64,000 nucleotides of DNA from Flexifilum sp963727545 (GTDB lineage: Bacteria > Chloroflexota > Anaerolineae > Aggregatilineales > Phototrophicaceae), in the NCBI GenBank assembly GCA_963727545.1, contig CAVSGS010000011.1, forward strand, positions 372,001-436,000, read 5' to 3'. Of the stretch, positions 32,858-40,849 are shown in pieces (position 1 is the stretch's first letter; the number at the start of each line of letters is the position of its first letter). The notes under the pieces are model-generated. The model did not search any database. It was not told the DNA's origin and saw only the letters and a program-made list of their open reading frames with translations. A program made the position numbers and the translations under genes.

Positions 32858-34393
32858 TTAGCCGCAGTCTGACGGGCAGGTCGCGTAGGTTTCGCCGGTA
32901 TCGCAGACGTAGTTGCCGCAGGTTGCTACGCAGTCCGCCGAGCAGGTGTTGCTCGATTCGCCCGCGTAGAATTCGCATACGCCATCGCCACAGGTGGTGC
33001 TGTTGATTATATAGCAATCCGACGGGCAGGTTTGCGCATCCTCGCCCGGTTCGCAGATGTAGTTGCCGCAGACCGGCAGCGGAGTCGGTGATACGGTCTG
33101 GATATAGACCGTCGCTGACGTGCCTGCCGAGGTGTTATTCGCGCCGGTTGCCGTCAGCGTGTAAGTGGTGTCCACCGTCGGACAGACCAACTGCGAGCCG
33201 CTGGCAGCGACCGGCTGACCGTCGAGCAGGACGGTGAGCGCGTTGGTCGTCGACCACATCAGCGTGGCGCACTGCGGCGGCAGAATCGACGGCGGGCTGG
33301 CGCTGAGGCTGACGGTCGGCGTGGGGACGGTCGTCGGCGTCGAGGTCGTGGGTGGCGGCGGTGGCGGCACGTCGCGCGGTACGCGCAAGACTTGCCCCGC
33401 GAAGATGCGATTCACGTCGGCGATACAGTTACCGCTCGCCAGCGTGGTGGTGCTCACGCCTGCGCGCTGGGCGATGCCGGAGAGGGTATCGCCGGGGTAC
33501 ACGGTATAGCGGAACAACCAGTCGGTGCGCGGGACGCAGTTGGGGACGAGCGTCGGCGTTGGCGTCACTTCGACCACTTGGGGCGATTGATCGAGCAGAA
33601 TCAGCGGCGCGCGATCGATCACGCGCTGGTTGTACGGCTCCGGCTCGGACGGTGGTCCGATGACGTGCAAATTGTCATTCGTGCCCAGCGGCACCAGTAC
33701 CTGCATCCCCGGTTCGACGATTCGCGTCGTCCCGAAGGCGCTGACGGTGCCCTGACCTTCGATGATCCCCAGCGTCAGAAAGCGATTCTCCTGAGCGGTC
33801 ACGTAAGCCGTCGAGCCGAGCGTTACGTCCGCGCCGTTGAGATTCATGGCGACTTCCTGCCCGCGCGGGGACTGGATCAGCACCGCCGAATCGGGCGCGT
33901 TGGCGCAGTCGAAGCCGCCGATCCGCGTGCTGACGACGACGGCGTGCATGTCGGGGGTCGGGTTATCGACGGTCGTATCGCCAAAGAGGATGAAGGTCAC
34001 GTTTTGACCGGGCAGCGATTTGGGCAGATTTGCCTGCGCCTTGAGCACGGCGATCCCCCAGTTCTGGTTCGCCAAGTCGAGCGGCGCGGTGCTGATCTGC
34101 TGGACTTGCAGCAGGTCAACCGTGTCGCCGGACTGGTTGAAGACCAAGTTCGAACCGGGCTGGAAGGTGACGTCGACCAGTTGATTGCCGTAGCAGGCTT
34201 GATTGCGGCTCATGCTGTCGCACTGGGCGTTGACGCGCGCTTCCGCCTCACTGACGAGACTCGCGCAGAGGGCATCCGGCGTCGGCACCTGCTCGACCGG
34301 TTGGGCAGCCGCCACCTGAACCGGCGCGGAGTAGCCGACCAGCAGCAAAACCGCGAGCAAGAAAAGCGTGAACAGGTAAGTTGACTGTCGCAT
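32858..34393 (-). CDS. secreted LysM protein with three C-terminal Cys-rich repeats
   Basis: 511 residues. Signal peptide QSTYLFTLFLLAVLLLVGYS; an N-terminal beta-rich domain of about 230 residues; a LysM domain RYTVYPGDTLSGIAQRAGVS with NRIFAGQVLRVP, which binds GlcNAc polymers; a Pro/Thr linker; an Ig-like domain (LSASPPSILPPQCATLMWS); then three repeats CGNYICEPGEDAQTCPSDC, CGDGVCEFYAGESS-TCSADC and CGNYVCDTGETYATCPSDC. The repeats have four Cys and conserved acidic residues, suggesting disulfide-bonded, possibly calcium-binding knobs. Extracellular wall-associated role likely. Confidence 0.8.
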   Translation of the reverse strand: MRQSTYLFTLFLLAVLLLVGYSAPVQVAAAQPVEQVPTPDALCASLVSEAEARVNAQCDSMSRNQACYGNQLVDVTFQPGSNLVFNQSGDTVDLLQVQQISTAPLDLANQNWGIAVLKAQANLPKSLPGQNVTFILFGDTTVDNPTPDMHAVVVSTRIGGFDCANAPDSAVLIQSPRGQEVAMNLNGADVTLGSTAYVTAQENRFLTLGIIEGQGTVSAFGTTRIVEPGMQVLVPLGTNDNLHVIGPPSEPEPYNQRVIDRAPLILLDQSPQVVEVTPTPTLVPNCVPRTDWLFRYTVYPGDTLSGIAQRAGVSTTTLASGNCIADVNRIFAGQVLRVPRDVPPPPPPTTSTPTTVPTPTVSLSASPPSILPPQCATLMWSTTNALTVLLDGQPVAASGSQLVCPTVDTTYTLTATGANNTSAGTSATVYIQTVSPTPLPVCGNYICEPGEDAQTCPSDCYIINSTTCGDGVCEFYAGESSNTCSADCVATCGNYVCDTGETYATCPSDCG

Positions 34394-34502
34394 AGGCTTA
34401 ATCTCTCTAGTGAAGGCTTATATTCTTCTATATTTTATCGCCAGACGCAAATCGCTGCGTGACTGGGAGTGGGGAAGATCGCGGATACGCTTCCAGCCCC
34501 TC

Positions 34503-34784
34503 CTAACAAGGGTAGGTTTTTAACTCTGCGCTTACCTCACCCCTAAATCCCCTCTCCATTACGTAGAGAGGGGACTTTAAAGACCTCTTGCAACCTGTTT
34601 TCACCCCTCTCCACATCGTGGAGAGGGGGTAGGGGGTGAGGTTAATAAACGTGAATTATGGTTAAGGAATTCACGAGGAGATTTTCACCGTAGGGGCACG
34701 ATATATCGTGCCCCTACACGAGAAAACTCGCTTGCACAATCGTCTTATCCATAACTGACGTTAATAAAATATCTACCCCTAACA
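34503..34784. mobile_element. 165-bp MITE-like element, copy 3, split by a 115-bp element
   Basis: Starts CTAACAAGGGTAGGT and, after removing the nested 119 bp (element plus duplication), is about 163 bp long and co-linear with copies 1 and 2. The right end is degenerate (TACCCCTAACA). CAGCCCC flanks both sides (34494-34500, 34785-34791), probably the remnant target duplication. It fills most of the gene-free stretch 34394-34853. Confidence 0.65.
34648..34762. mobile_element. 115-bp palindromic MITE-like element, copy B
   Basis: Ends AACGTGAATTATGG and inverted AACGTCAGTTATGG. Direct 4-bp duplication AATA at 34644-34647 and 34763-34766. Removing element and one AATA restores GTGAGGTTAATAAAATATC, exactly the sequence at 47022-47040. 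Confidence 0.88.
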
Positions 34785-34853
34785 CAGCCCCATTCCCCCG
34801 ACCCCTCGCCCCTACCTGAAACGGACGTTAGGTGTATTGGGCGGAGTTGCTGC

Positions 34854-35675
34854 TCAAACTAACTCGAAATCGGCGAAGATCGGATAGTGGTCACTCGGAT
34901 AGAGTGGCGCGGCGTGATCGCGGATGATGCCGGAGGCGCGTACCTGCCAGCGCTGCGCGCCGTCGAGCGTCAGCAGCCAGTCGATACGTCCGGCGAAGCC
35001 TTCGGCGGGGTCGAGGACAAAGTGATCGCCTTGGAAGCCGTGAAAGGTGTTCGACTGCGCCGAGTCGCGGTTGCCCGCCGCGAGGTAGCTATCGACGAAG
35101 CCGCTGTCGATCAAATAGCGATAGTTTGGATCGGCGAGGGCGGCGTCTTGATGGGCGTTGCAGTTGAAGTCGCCGGTCAGCAGCGCCGGTTGATCGCCGC
35201 GCAGGTCGTTGATACGGCGCACCAGCAAGCGACAGCCCTCCCGCCGCGCCCAATCGCTGCGGTGATCGAGATGGGTGTTCAGGTGCAGGAAGGTCGCGCC
35301 GCCCGCACGCTCGCGCAGGCGCACCCACGTCGCCGCGCGCACGCAGTCGGTGTTCCACAACTCGGAGTAGACCTCCGGCGTCTCGCTGAGCCAGAACTCG
35401 CCCGCTTCCAACTGCTCGAAGACCGTCGGCTTCCAGAAGATCGACCGGTACTCGCTGTGATCGCTGGCGTCGTTGCCGAGCACGAATTGATAGTCGCTCA
35501 GTTCGGCTTGATAGGTGCTCAGGTTGCCGCTTTGCAGCTCTTGAAAGCCGATCAGGTCGGGCGCGTGCCGCTGGATGGTCGCCACGTTGAGCGCCGCGCG
35601 CTGCGCCCAGACATTCACGCCGTCTTGGGGATGATCGCTGCCCCGAATGTTGAAACTCATCACTCGAAAAGCCAT
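34854..35675 (-). CDS. endonuclease/exonuclease/phosphatase (EEP) family hydrolase
   Basis: 273 residues. MAFRVMSFNIRGS is the first strand with the metal-binding Asn; IGFQELQ carries the catalytic Glu; FLHLNTHLDHRSDWARREG, ALLTGDFNCNAHQDA (Asp and Asn) and the C-terminal PSDHYPIFADFEL (Asp-His) complete the EEP active site. The substrate could be nucleic acid, phospholipid or sugar phosphate. No signal peptide, so cytoplasmic. The start at 35675 gives the normal family N-terminus; longer starts translate upstream repeat DNA. Confidence 0.88.
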   Translation of the reverse strand: MAFRVMSFNIRGSDHPQDGVNVWAQRAALNVATIQRHAPDLIGFQELQSGNLSTYQAELSDYQFVLGNDASDHSEYRSIFWKPTVFEQLEAGEFWLSETPEVYSELWNTDCVRAATWVRLRERAGGATFLHLNTHLDHRSDWARREGCRLLVRRINDLRGDQPALLTGDFNCNAHQDAALADPNYRYLIDSGFVDSYLAAGNRDSAQSNTFHGFQGDHFVLDPAEGFAGRIDWLLTLDGAQRWQVRASGIIRDHAAPLYPSDHYPIFADFELV

Positions 35676-35775
35676 GATTCGCTCGCTGTTGTCCTTTGGG
35701 GATCCTTTCGCCGACCAGTATACAACCGCGACGCCGCGCCTGCCGAGCAAGCTCGAACGGTGGACAGCGGAAACG

Positions 35776-35939
35776 GATCAAAATCAATTTGAACCGCCAA
35801 GACGCCATGCAACCTTCGGTTGCCTTCGCCAAGTAAGACAAGTTTTTTGAAGCCATTTGAATATTCCGTATTTCTCACAGGGGCGCACAGCCGTGCGCCC
35901 CTACTTGGCGCGCTTGGCGTCTTGGCGGTTCATGATTGG
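35776..35939. repeat. CCGCCAAGACGCCAAG-type repeat pair around an arm palindrome
   Basis: ATCAAAATCAATTTGAACC at the left recurs at the left end of the 201-bp element (61555 on), and GGCGTCTTGGCGGTT closes the right side in inverse orientation. A 24-bp GGGGCGCAC palindrome (35879-35902) sits between. It forms most of the gene-free stretch 35676-36111; the remainder holds the TATAAT at 36064-36069 for the next gene. Confidence 0.6.
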
Positions 35940-36111
35940 ATGTGGGAAATTGCTACTTTTGCTTTTGCGCGGTCGATCACGCGGCTGACATAGAGTTGGT
36001 ATGAAAAGGTGATGGAAAGTGAATTTTTTCCGCAAAATCAACGCTTGACTCACGGATCTTGTCTATAATTTAGGGTGGAGGGTATGACTGTTCCCAAAAG
36101 AAGGACGTGGT

Positions 36112-36366
36112 ATGATCGCCGATGATCCCACACTCCCACCGCGCTATGTCTGTGAGAACTACCGCCGCGCCTATAACGTCGTCAACGGGCGCGAACCCGC
36201 CGTGCGTTATATGGGCAATCACTGGTATAACGTCAACGGCGAGATCGTCTACCGTTCCACGCTGATGGAGGAGATCGCGCGCCTGCGGAACATGGCGCAG
36301 CGCCAGCGCGTCCCGCAAGATCGCAGCGTCATCCAGCGTTTGATCGCGCGGCTGCGCAGCCTGTAG
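36112..36366 (+). CDS. small hypothetical protein
   Basis: 84 residues, MIADDPTLPPRYVCENYRRA, with an aromatic centre (VRYMGNHWYNVNGEIVYRST) and a basic C-terminal helix (RSVIQRLIARLRSL). Not recognised. AAGGA lies seven bases before the ATG and TATAAT lies at 36064-36069, 42 bases upstream, so it is probably expressed. It converges on the gene ending at 36372. Confidence 0.6.
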   Translation: MIADDPTLPPRYVCENYRRAYNVVNGREPAVRYMGNHWYNVNGEIVYRSTLMEEIARLRNMAQRQRVPQDRSVIQRLIARLRSL

Positions 36367-36371
36367 AGCGG

Positions 36372-36791
36372 TTAGGGGACGTGCTCGTTCAGCACGTCCA
36401 AAAGCGCCGGGAAATCGGTCAGATGCCCGGCGCGACATTCCAGCAGCTTTTCCCCTTGAGCATTCCAAATCGTCAACACGTGCCGATCCGCCTGTAAATC
36501 GTAGTGCCAACGCTGCATCGCCGCGAAGCGGTGATACGCGGGCACGTGAATCCGGCGGACGATGCCGTCGGGCAGCACGTCAACGCCCTCTTGCCAGAAG
36601 TAAAACGCCGGGGCGATCATCAGCAGCGCCGGGACGAGGAACCGCGGGTCGAACAGCGCCGGGTCCACCCCGCGCTGGAGCACGATCGTGGCGACGAACA
36701 GCAGCAGCGGCACGATCCACATGACCGTCAGCCCGACGCGGTAGCGCGGTGGCAGCCGGTGACGGCGGATGACCTCGCGGCGGTCGGGCAT
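36372..36791 (-). CDS. hypothetical two-helix membrane protein
   Basis: 139 residues. Two membrane helices (VGLTVMWIVPLLLFVATIVL and FLVPALLMIAPAFYFW) are followed by a cytoplasmic beta-rich domain (VDVLPDGIVRRIHVPAYHRF, VLTIWNAQGEKLLEC) that resembles a bacterial PH-like domain. Function unknown. It starts five bases after the stop of the response regulator on the same strand, so the two are likely co-transcribed with gatC. Confidence 0.65.
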   Translation of the reverse strand: MPDRREVIRRHRLPPRYRVGLTVMWIVPLLLFVATIVLQRGVDPALFDPRFLVPALLMIAPAFYFWQEGVDVLPDGIVRRIHVPAYHRFAAMQRWHYDLQADRHVLTIWNAQGEKLLECRAGHLTDFPALLDVLNEHVP

Positions 36792-36795
36792 AGGC

Positions 36796-37606
36796 TTAGA
36801 CTTCGACTTGGAAATCCATCAGCGGGACGACTTGCTCGGAATCCGTCCCCACGTCGAGCACCAAGCCCGCCTTGCTGCACGTCTTGGAAGTGATAAAACG
36901 GCGGGATGCCCTGCTGAAACTCCGCCCGCGCCTGCGCGATCAGCGGGGCGGGATCGGCGGCGTGGGTGAGGACGACGAACCGATCCTTGCGAACGCCGAC
37001 GAAATCGTCGGGCGTGCCGTGCGCGCTAATCGCCCGCTGGATGATCTGTGCCGCGAAGCCGAACACTTCGTCAGCCGCCATGAATCCATAAACATCACCG
37101 TAGACGCCGAAGTTTTCCAGCTTGAGGATCACTTGATGATGCGGCGTGTTCGCACACTGGCGGGCGGCGATCTCCTCGGCGACCAGCGATCCGGTCGGTA
37201 AGCCAGTGCGCGGCTCGTGCAGGCTCTCGCGAGTGGCGCGGCTGATCGATCCCTGTACCCGCAGGCGCAGCTCATCGACGTTGAAAGGCTTGGTCACGTA
37301 ATCGTCGACACCCAGTTCCAGCCCCTTGACCCGGTTGGCGCGCTCGTCGCGCTGGGTGAGGAAGATGATCGGGATGTAGCGCGTCAGCGAGGTCGCCCGC
37401 AGGTCGCGGCAGACGTCGTAGCCGTCGATGTCGGGCAGCATCAAGTCGAGCAGGATCAAGTGGGGGAAGTGAGCGCGCGCCAGATTAATGCCGTCGCGCC
37501 CCAGTTCGGCGTGGAAAACGTCGTATTGATAGGCGCCAAAATAGATCAGCAAGAGTTCGGCGACGTCGGGGTCGTCTTCAATGATCAGCAGCCGTTTGCG
37601 ACTCAT
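36796..37606 (-). CDS. response regulator with degenerate GGDEF-type output domain (single-base frameshift)
   Basis: Receiver domain residues 1-125: LLIIEDDPDVAELLL acidic pocket, phospho-acceptor D54 in LILLDLMLPDIDGYD, LTQR and the conserved Lys in VTKPF. The output region from about 130 (RTGLPTGSLVAEEI, YGDVYGFMAADEVFGFAAQ, then VRKDRFVVLT) follows the GGDEF fold but VRKDRF replaces GGDEF, so it should not make c-di-GMP. Near 36866 CTTG instead of CTG shifts the frame; the correct end LVLDVGTDSEQVVPLMDFQ reaches TAA at 36796. Lies between gatC and a membrane-protein gene. Confidence 0.8.
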
Positions 37607-37620
37607 GAGCGTTCAGCACC

Positions 37621-37914
37621 CTACTCGTCGTCGAAGATCGCGTTGACGCGGAACTGGTTATCCAGCGCGTCGGCGGCGTTGGCGACGACTTCTTCCGGGG
37701 AGAGGGGATCAGCGGCGACGTCCGGGCGGAAGACGTTCTTCAGCGGCAGCACCGAGGCGGTCGGCGCGATCTGCGAGGTATCGATCTCCTGCAAGCGCTG
37801 GAAATACTGGAGCACGCTCGAAAGCTGCCCCGCGTATAACGCCACCTCATCGTCGGTCAAGTCGAGCTTTGCCAATTCAGCGATTTTGCGTACTTCGTCG
37901 TGAGAAAGTTCCAC
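37621..37914 (-). CDS. gatC: aspartyl/glutamyl-tRNA(Asn/Gln) amidotransferase subunit C
   Basis: 97 residues with the GatC pattern LSHDEVRKIAELAKLDLTDDE, then LSSVLQYFQRLQEIDTSQIAPTA and DPLSPEEVVANA. GatC wraps around GatA and stabilises the GatCAB complex that converts Glu-tRNA(Gln) to Gln-tRNA(Gln). gatA and gatB are not adjacent in the window. GTG start. It is the first gene of a probable three-gene unit with the response regulator (14-bp gap); TATAAT on the minus strand at 37956-37961. Confidence 0.88.
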   Translation of the reverse strand: MELSHDEVRKIAELAKLDLTDDEVALYAGQLSSVLQYFQRLQEIDTSQIAPTASVLPLKNVFRPDVAADPLSPEEVVANAADALDNQFRVNAIFDDE

Positions 37915-38068
37915 CGGGATTACTCGCTTACTCCAGCCGGTAATAATCTGCCTAGATTATAGCACTGTTAAGGATAGCTTTAGGTAGGGCTTTCGTCACC
38001 TGTATCGCGGATCTTTGACGATAATGTTGTGAATGCTTTATCAACGGATCGGTATAAGGAAAATCAGT

Positions 38069-38074
38069 TATAAT
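38069..38074 (+). promoter_or_regulatory. leaderless -10 box of the TrpC-like gene
   Basis: TATAAT followed by six bases and then ATG at 38081, so a transcript initiated at normal distance starts at or beside the AUG. No ribosome binding site is present. Confidence 0.55.
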
Positions 38075-38080
38075 CAGCGT

Positions 38081-38845
38081 ATGAAAAAGCTCGCTACTCA
38101 AGAAATTGTTGCTGCTAAACAAGATCGCGTCGCCCAGCGCAAGGTCGAGACGCCGCTGGACGCGATGCGCGCGCTCGCCGGGATGCAGAAGCGTCCCGAA
38201 CCGCTGCTGAGCACCGTCACCAACGACCGCCGGGTGATGTTGTTCGGGCAGATTCGCTACGGCAGTCCGGCTTACGATCCGGTGGCACAAGCGCTGCGCT
38301 ACACGCGGATGGGCATCGACGGCATTGCCCTGTTCACCGACAGCACCATCTACCCCAGCGGGATCAATGACCTCGCGCTGATCACGCGCGCGGTGACGAC
38401 GCCGATACTGCTGCAAAACTTCATCCTCGACGAGTATCAGGTGGTCGAGGCGCGGGCGGCGGGGGCGGCAGCGCTGACGCTGGTCGCCAAGCTGGTCGAG
38501 CGCCCGGTGCTGCGGATGCTGGTTTCGACCACGCAGCGCAACCGCATGTCGGCATCGGTGCGGGTCAAAGACGCCGACGAACTTGCTTACGCGCTGGAAC
38601 TCTGCCCGGCGGTGATCGAACTCGGCGGGCGCGACCCGGAGACCGGCGAACTTGAACTCGACCGGATCACGCATCTGCGCGAGCAAATCGGTCATGACAG
38701 CCGCGTGCTGATCTATGACCGCCTGCGCAGCTTTGCTGAGGTCGAGGCGATCGCGCAGCTTAAGCCCGACGCCACCCTGATCCACGACTCGCTGCTGGCG
38801 GAAGACAACGCGATCGCGCAGTTGCGCGTCCGCTTCGGCGGGTAA
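38081..38845 (+). CDS. TrpC-like TIM barrel protein lacking catalytic residues
   Basis: 254 residues aligning along their length with indole-3-glycerol-phosphate synthase (YGSPAYDPVAQALRYTRMGI, the PILLQNFILDEYQVVEARAAG stretch, VIELGGRDPETGELELD). Nevertheless the residues that make TrpC an enzyme are changed: the Glu and Lys before SP are Q57 and R59, the central Lys of LCKDF is Q112, the T-E-V Glu is R161, the NNRD Asn is Gly, and the SESGI Glu is about Y212. So indole-3-glycerol-phosphate synthase activity is improbable; a repurposed phosphate-binding barrel is more likely. Single gene, divergent from gatC. Confidence 0.75.
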   Translation: MKKLATQEIVAAKQDRVAQRKVETPLDAMRALAGMQKRPEPLLSTVTNDRRVMLFGQIRYGSPAYDPVAQALRYTRMGIDGIALFTDSTIYPSGINDLALITRAVTTPILLQNFILDEYQVVEARAAGAAALTLVAKLVERPVLRMLVSTTQRNRMSASVRVKDADELAYALELCPAVIELGGRDPETGELELDRITHLREQIGHDSRVLIYDRLRSFAEVEAIAQLKPDATLIHDSLLAEDNAIAQLRVRFGG

Positions 38846-38867
38846 CGAAACTACAAGAATGTATTTT

Positions 38868-38895
38868 GTAGGGGCACGATATATCGTGCCCCTAC
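38868..38895. repeat. solo 28-bp palindrome, centre ACGATATATCGT
   Basis: Same sequence as 22206-22233 and the core of the 115-bp elements, 23 bp after the TrpC-like stop. No T-run follows. Confidence 0.85.
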
Positions 38896-39001
38896 AATTC
38901 CCCGCGAGGCGTCATCCTCCTATAATCATCCCTTCTGGGGTTTGCCAACTGCCCCAAGCGGATTACACTCGTCATCAAAACGGCGCTACAGGAGAAAATT
39001 C

Positions 39002-39256
39002 ATGGCTAAATACGATCCTTTGCGTGATTTTCTGACCAACGTTCCGCCGCAGCAAAACGACATCACCCTTTCTTTCGCTCAGGTTGAACAAATATTGGAC
39101 TTTTCGCTTCCGGCAAGCGCGTCAAAGCACTCAGCTTGGTGGGCTAACGAAGTCAAAGCAACGCGCCCAAATGTGCGCGCTTGGATGTCAACTGATTGGA
39201 GAGTCGATGGATTCAGTCAACAAGATCAATGGGTGCGCTTTCGCAGACAACGGTAA
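39002..39256 (+). CDS. DUF7662-type small protein
   Basis: 84 residues: YDPLRDFLTNVPPQQNDITLSF, VEQILDFSLPASASKHSAWWAN, then RAWMSTDWRVDGFSQ. This matches the compact domain found widely next to restriction or metabolic genes whose function is unknown (DUF7662-like). GGAGAAAATTC before the ATG is a good ribosome binding site. It is 9 bp upstream of the alpha-glucosidase gene and may be its operon leader gene. Confidence 0.75.
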   Translation: MAKYDPLRDFLTNVPPQQNDITLSFAQVEQILDFSLPASASKHSAWWANEVKATRPNVRAWMSTDWRVDGFSQQDQWVRFRRQR

Positions 39257-39265
39257 AGGTAAGTT

Positions 39266-40849
39266 ATGACTCAAAGCAGTTCAGCCCCGTGGTGGCAGCG
39301 GGGAATCATCTACCAGATCTATCCGCGCAGCTTCATGGACAGCAACGCGGATGGCATCGGCGACCTACGCGGCGTCGCCGACCGGCTCGATTATCTGGCG
39401 TGGCTGGGCGTCGATGCGATCTGGCTTTCGCCGATTTTCCCCTCGCCGATGGCGGATTTCGGCTACGACGTCGCCGATTACATGGACATCCATCCGATCT
39501 TCGGCAGTCTGGCGGATTTCGATCACCTGCTGAGCGAAGCCCATGCCCGCGACATCAAGATCATCCTCGACCTCGTGCCCAACCACACCTCGAACGAGCA
39601 CCCGTGGTTTCTCGAGTCGCGCTCGTCGCGGGATAACCCCAAGCGCGATTGGTACATCTGGCGCGATGCCAAGCCGGACGGCAGTCCACCGAACAACTGG
39701 CTCGCCTACTTCGGCGGGGCGGCGTGGACGTGGGACGAGACGACCCAGCAGTATTACCTGCACAACTTCCTGCCGGAGCAGCCCGACCTGAACTGGCGTA
39801 ATCCGGCGGTCAAGGAAGCGATGTTCAACGCGATTCGCTTCTGGCTGCGGCGCGGCGTCGATGGCTTCCGCGTGGACGTGATCGACCGGATGATCAAGGA
39901 CGATCAGTTCCGCGATAACCCGCTCGATCCGGCTTACGTCGAGGGCACCAGCAATCCGGCGTGGAAATATCAGCGGGTCTACAGCGAGAATCGCCCCGAA
40001 GTTCACGCGCTGATCGCGGAGATGCGCGCGGTCTTCGACGAGTTCCCGGACACGGTGATCATCGGTGAAACGCCTTACGCGACCAATCCGACGGTGATGA
40101 CCGCCTTCTACGGCAGCGATTCCAAACCCTTCGGCGATGAACTGCATCTACCGTTCAACTTCGCGCTGATCCTGCTGCCGTGGGAGCCGAAAGTCGTGCG
40201 CGCTTTCGTCGATGCTTACGATGGAGCGATCCCGTCCTATGGCTGGGGGGATTACGTGCTCGGCAACCACGATCAAGCGCGCGTCGCCAGCCGCGTCGGT
40301 GGGGCGCAAGTCCGCAATGCCGCCCTGCTGCTGCTGACGCTGCGCGGGACGCCGTTCATCTACTACGGCGACGAACTGGGCATGGCGGACGTGAAGATCG
40401 AACCGGCGCAGTACCAAGATCCGCAGGGGATCAACCTCGGCATCAGCCGCGACCCGGAGCGCACGCCGATGCAGTGGGATGCCTCGGCAAACGCGGGCTT
40501 CTCGGCGGGTGCGGCGACGTGGCTGCCGGTCGCACCGGATTACGCGCAGGTCAACGTCGCCGCCGAGCAGGACGACGACCGCTCGATGCTGACCTTCTAT
40601 CGCCGCTTGATCGAACTGCGGCAGGGCGACGAGGCGCTGGCGTTGGGCGCTTACCAATCGCTGGATGCGCCGGACGGCGTTTACGCCTATCAGCGCGGCG
40701 ATAAATACCTGATCGCGCTCAACTTCACCGACCAACCCCAGCCGACCGCCTTCAGCGGCGAGATCGTGCTCTCGACGGGGTTGGATCGCAGCGGTGCGGT
40801 CGAGTCGCTGGAACTGCGCCCGCACGAGGGCGTGATCTTGTGCCGGTGA
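39266..40849 (+). CDS. GH13 alpha-glucosidase
   Basis: 527 residues. GIIYQIYPRSFMDSNADGIG and GVDAIWLSPIFPSPMADFGYDV are GH13 oligo-1,6-glucosidase/alpha-glucosidase signatures. The catalytic set is intact: nucleophile D204 in GFRVDVI, acid E268 in IIGETPY and D336 in GNHDQAR. The loop after the first barrel strands and RTPMQWD are typical of subfamilies cleaving short alpha-1,4 or alpha-1,6 glucosides in the cytoplasm; no signal peptide. The TGA overlaps the next ATG (ATGA-like TGATG), so it is co-translated with uvsE. Confidence 0.88.
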   Translation: MTQSSSAPWWQRGIIYQIYPRSFMDSNADGIGDLRGVADRLDYLAWLGVDAIWLSPIFPSPMADFGYDVADYMDIHPIFGSLADFDHLLSEAHARDIKIILDLVPNHTSNEHPWFLESRSSRDNPKRDWYIWRDAKPDGSPPNNWLAYFGGAAWTWDETTQQYYLHNFLPEQPDLNWRNPAVKEAMFNAIRFWLRRGVDGFRVDVIDRMIKDDQFRDNPLDPAYVEGTSNPAWKYQRVYSENRPEVHALIAEMRAVFDEFPDTVIIGETPYATNPTVMTAFYGSDSKPFGDELHLPFNFALILLPWEPKVVRAFVDAYDGAIPSYGWGDYVLGNHDQARVASRVGGAQVRNAALLLLTLRGTPFIYYGDELGMADVKIEPAQYQDPQGINLGISRDPERTPMQWDASANAGFSAGAATWLPVAPDYAQVNVAAEQDDDRSMLTFYRRLIELRQGDEALALGAYQSLDAPDGVYAYQRGDKYLIALNFTDQPQPTAFSGEIVLSTGLDRSGAVESLELRPHEGVILCR

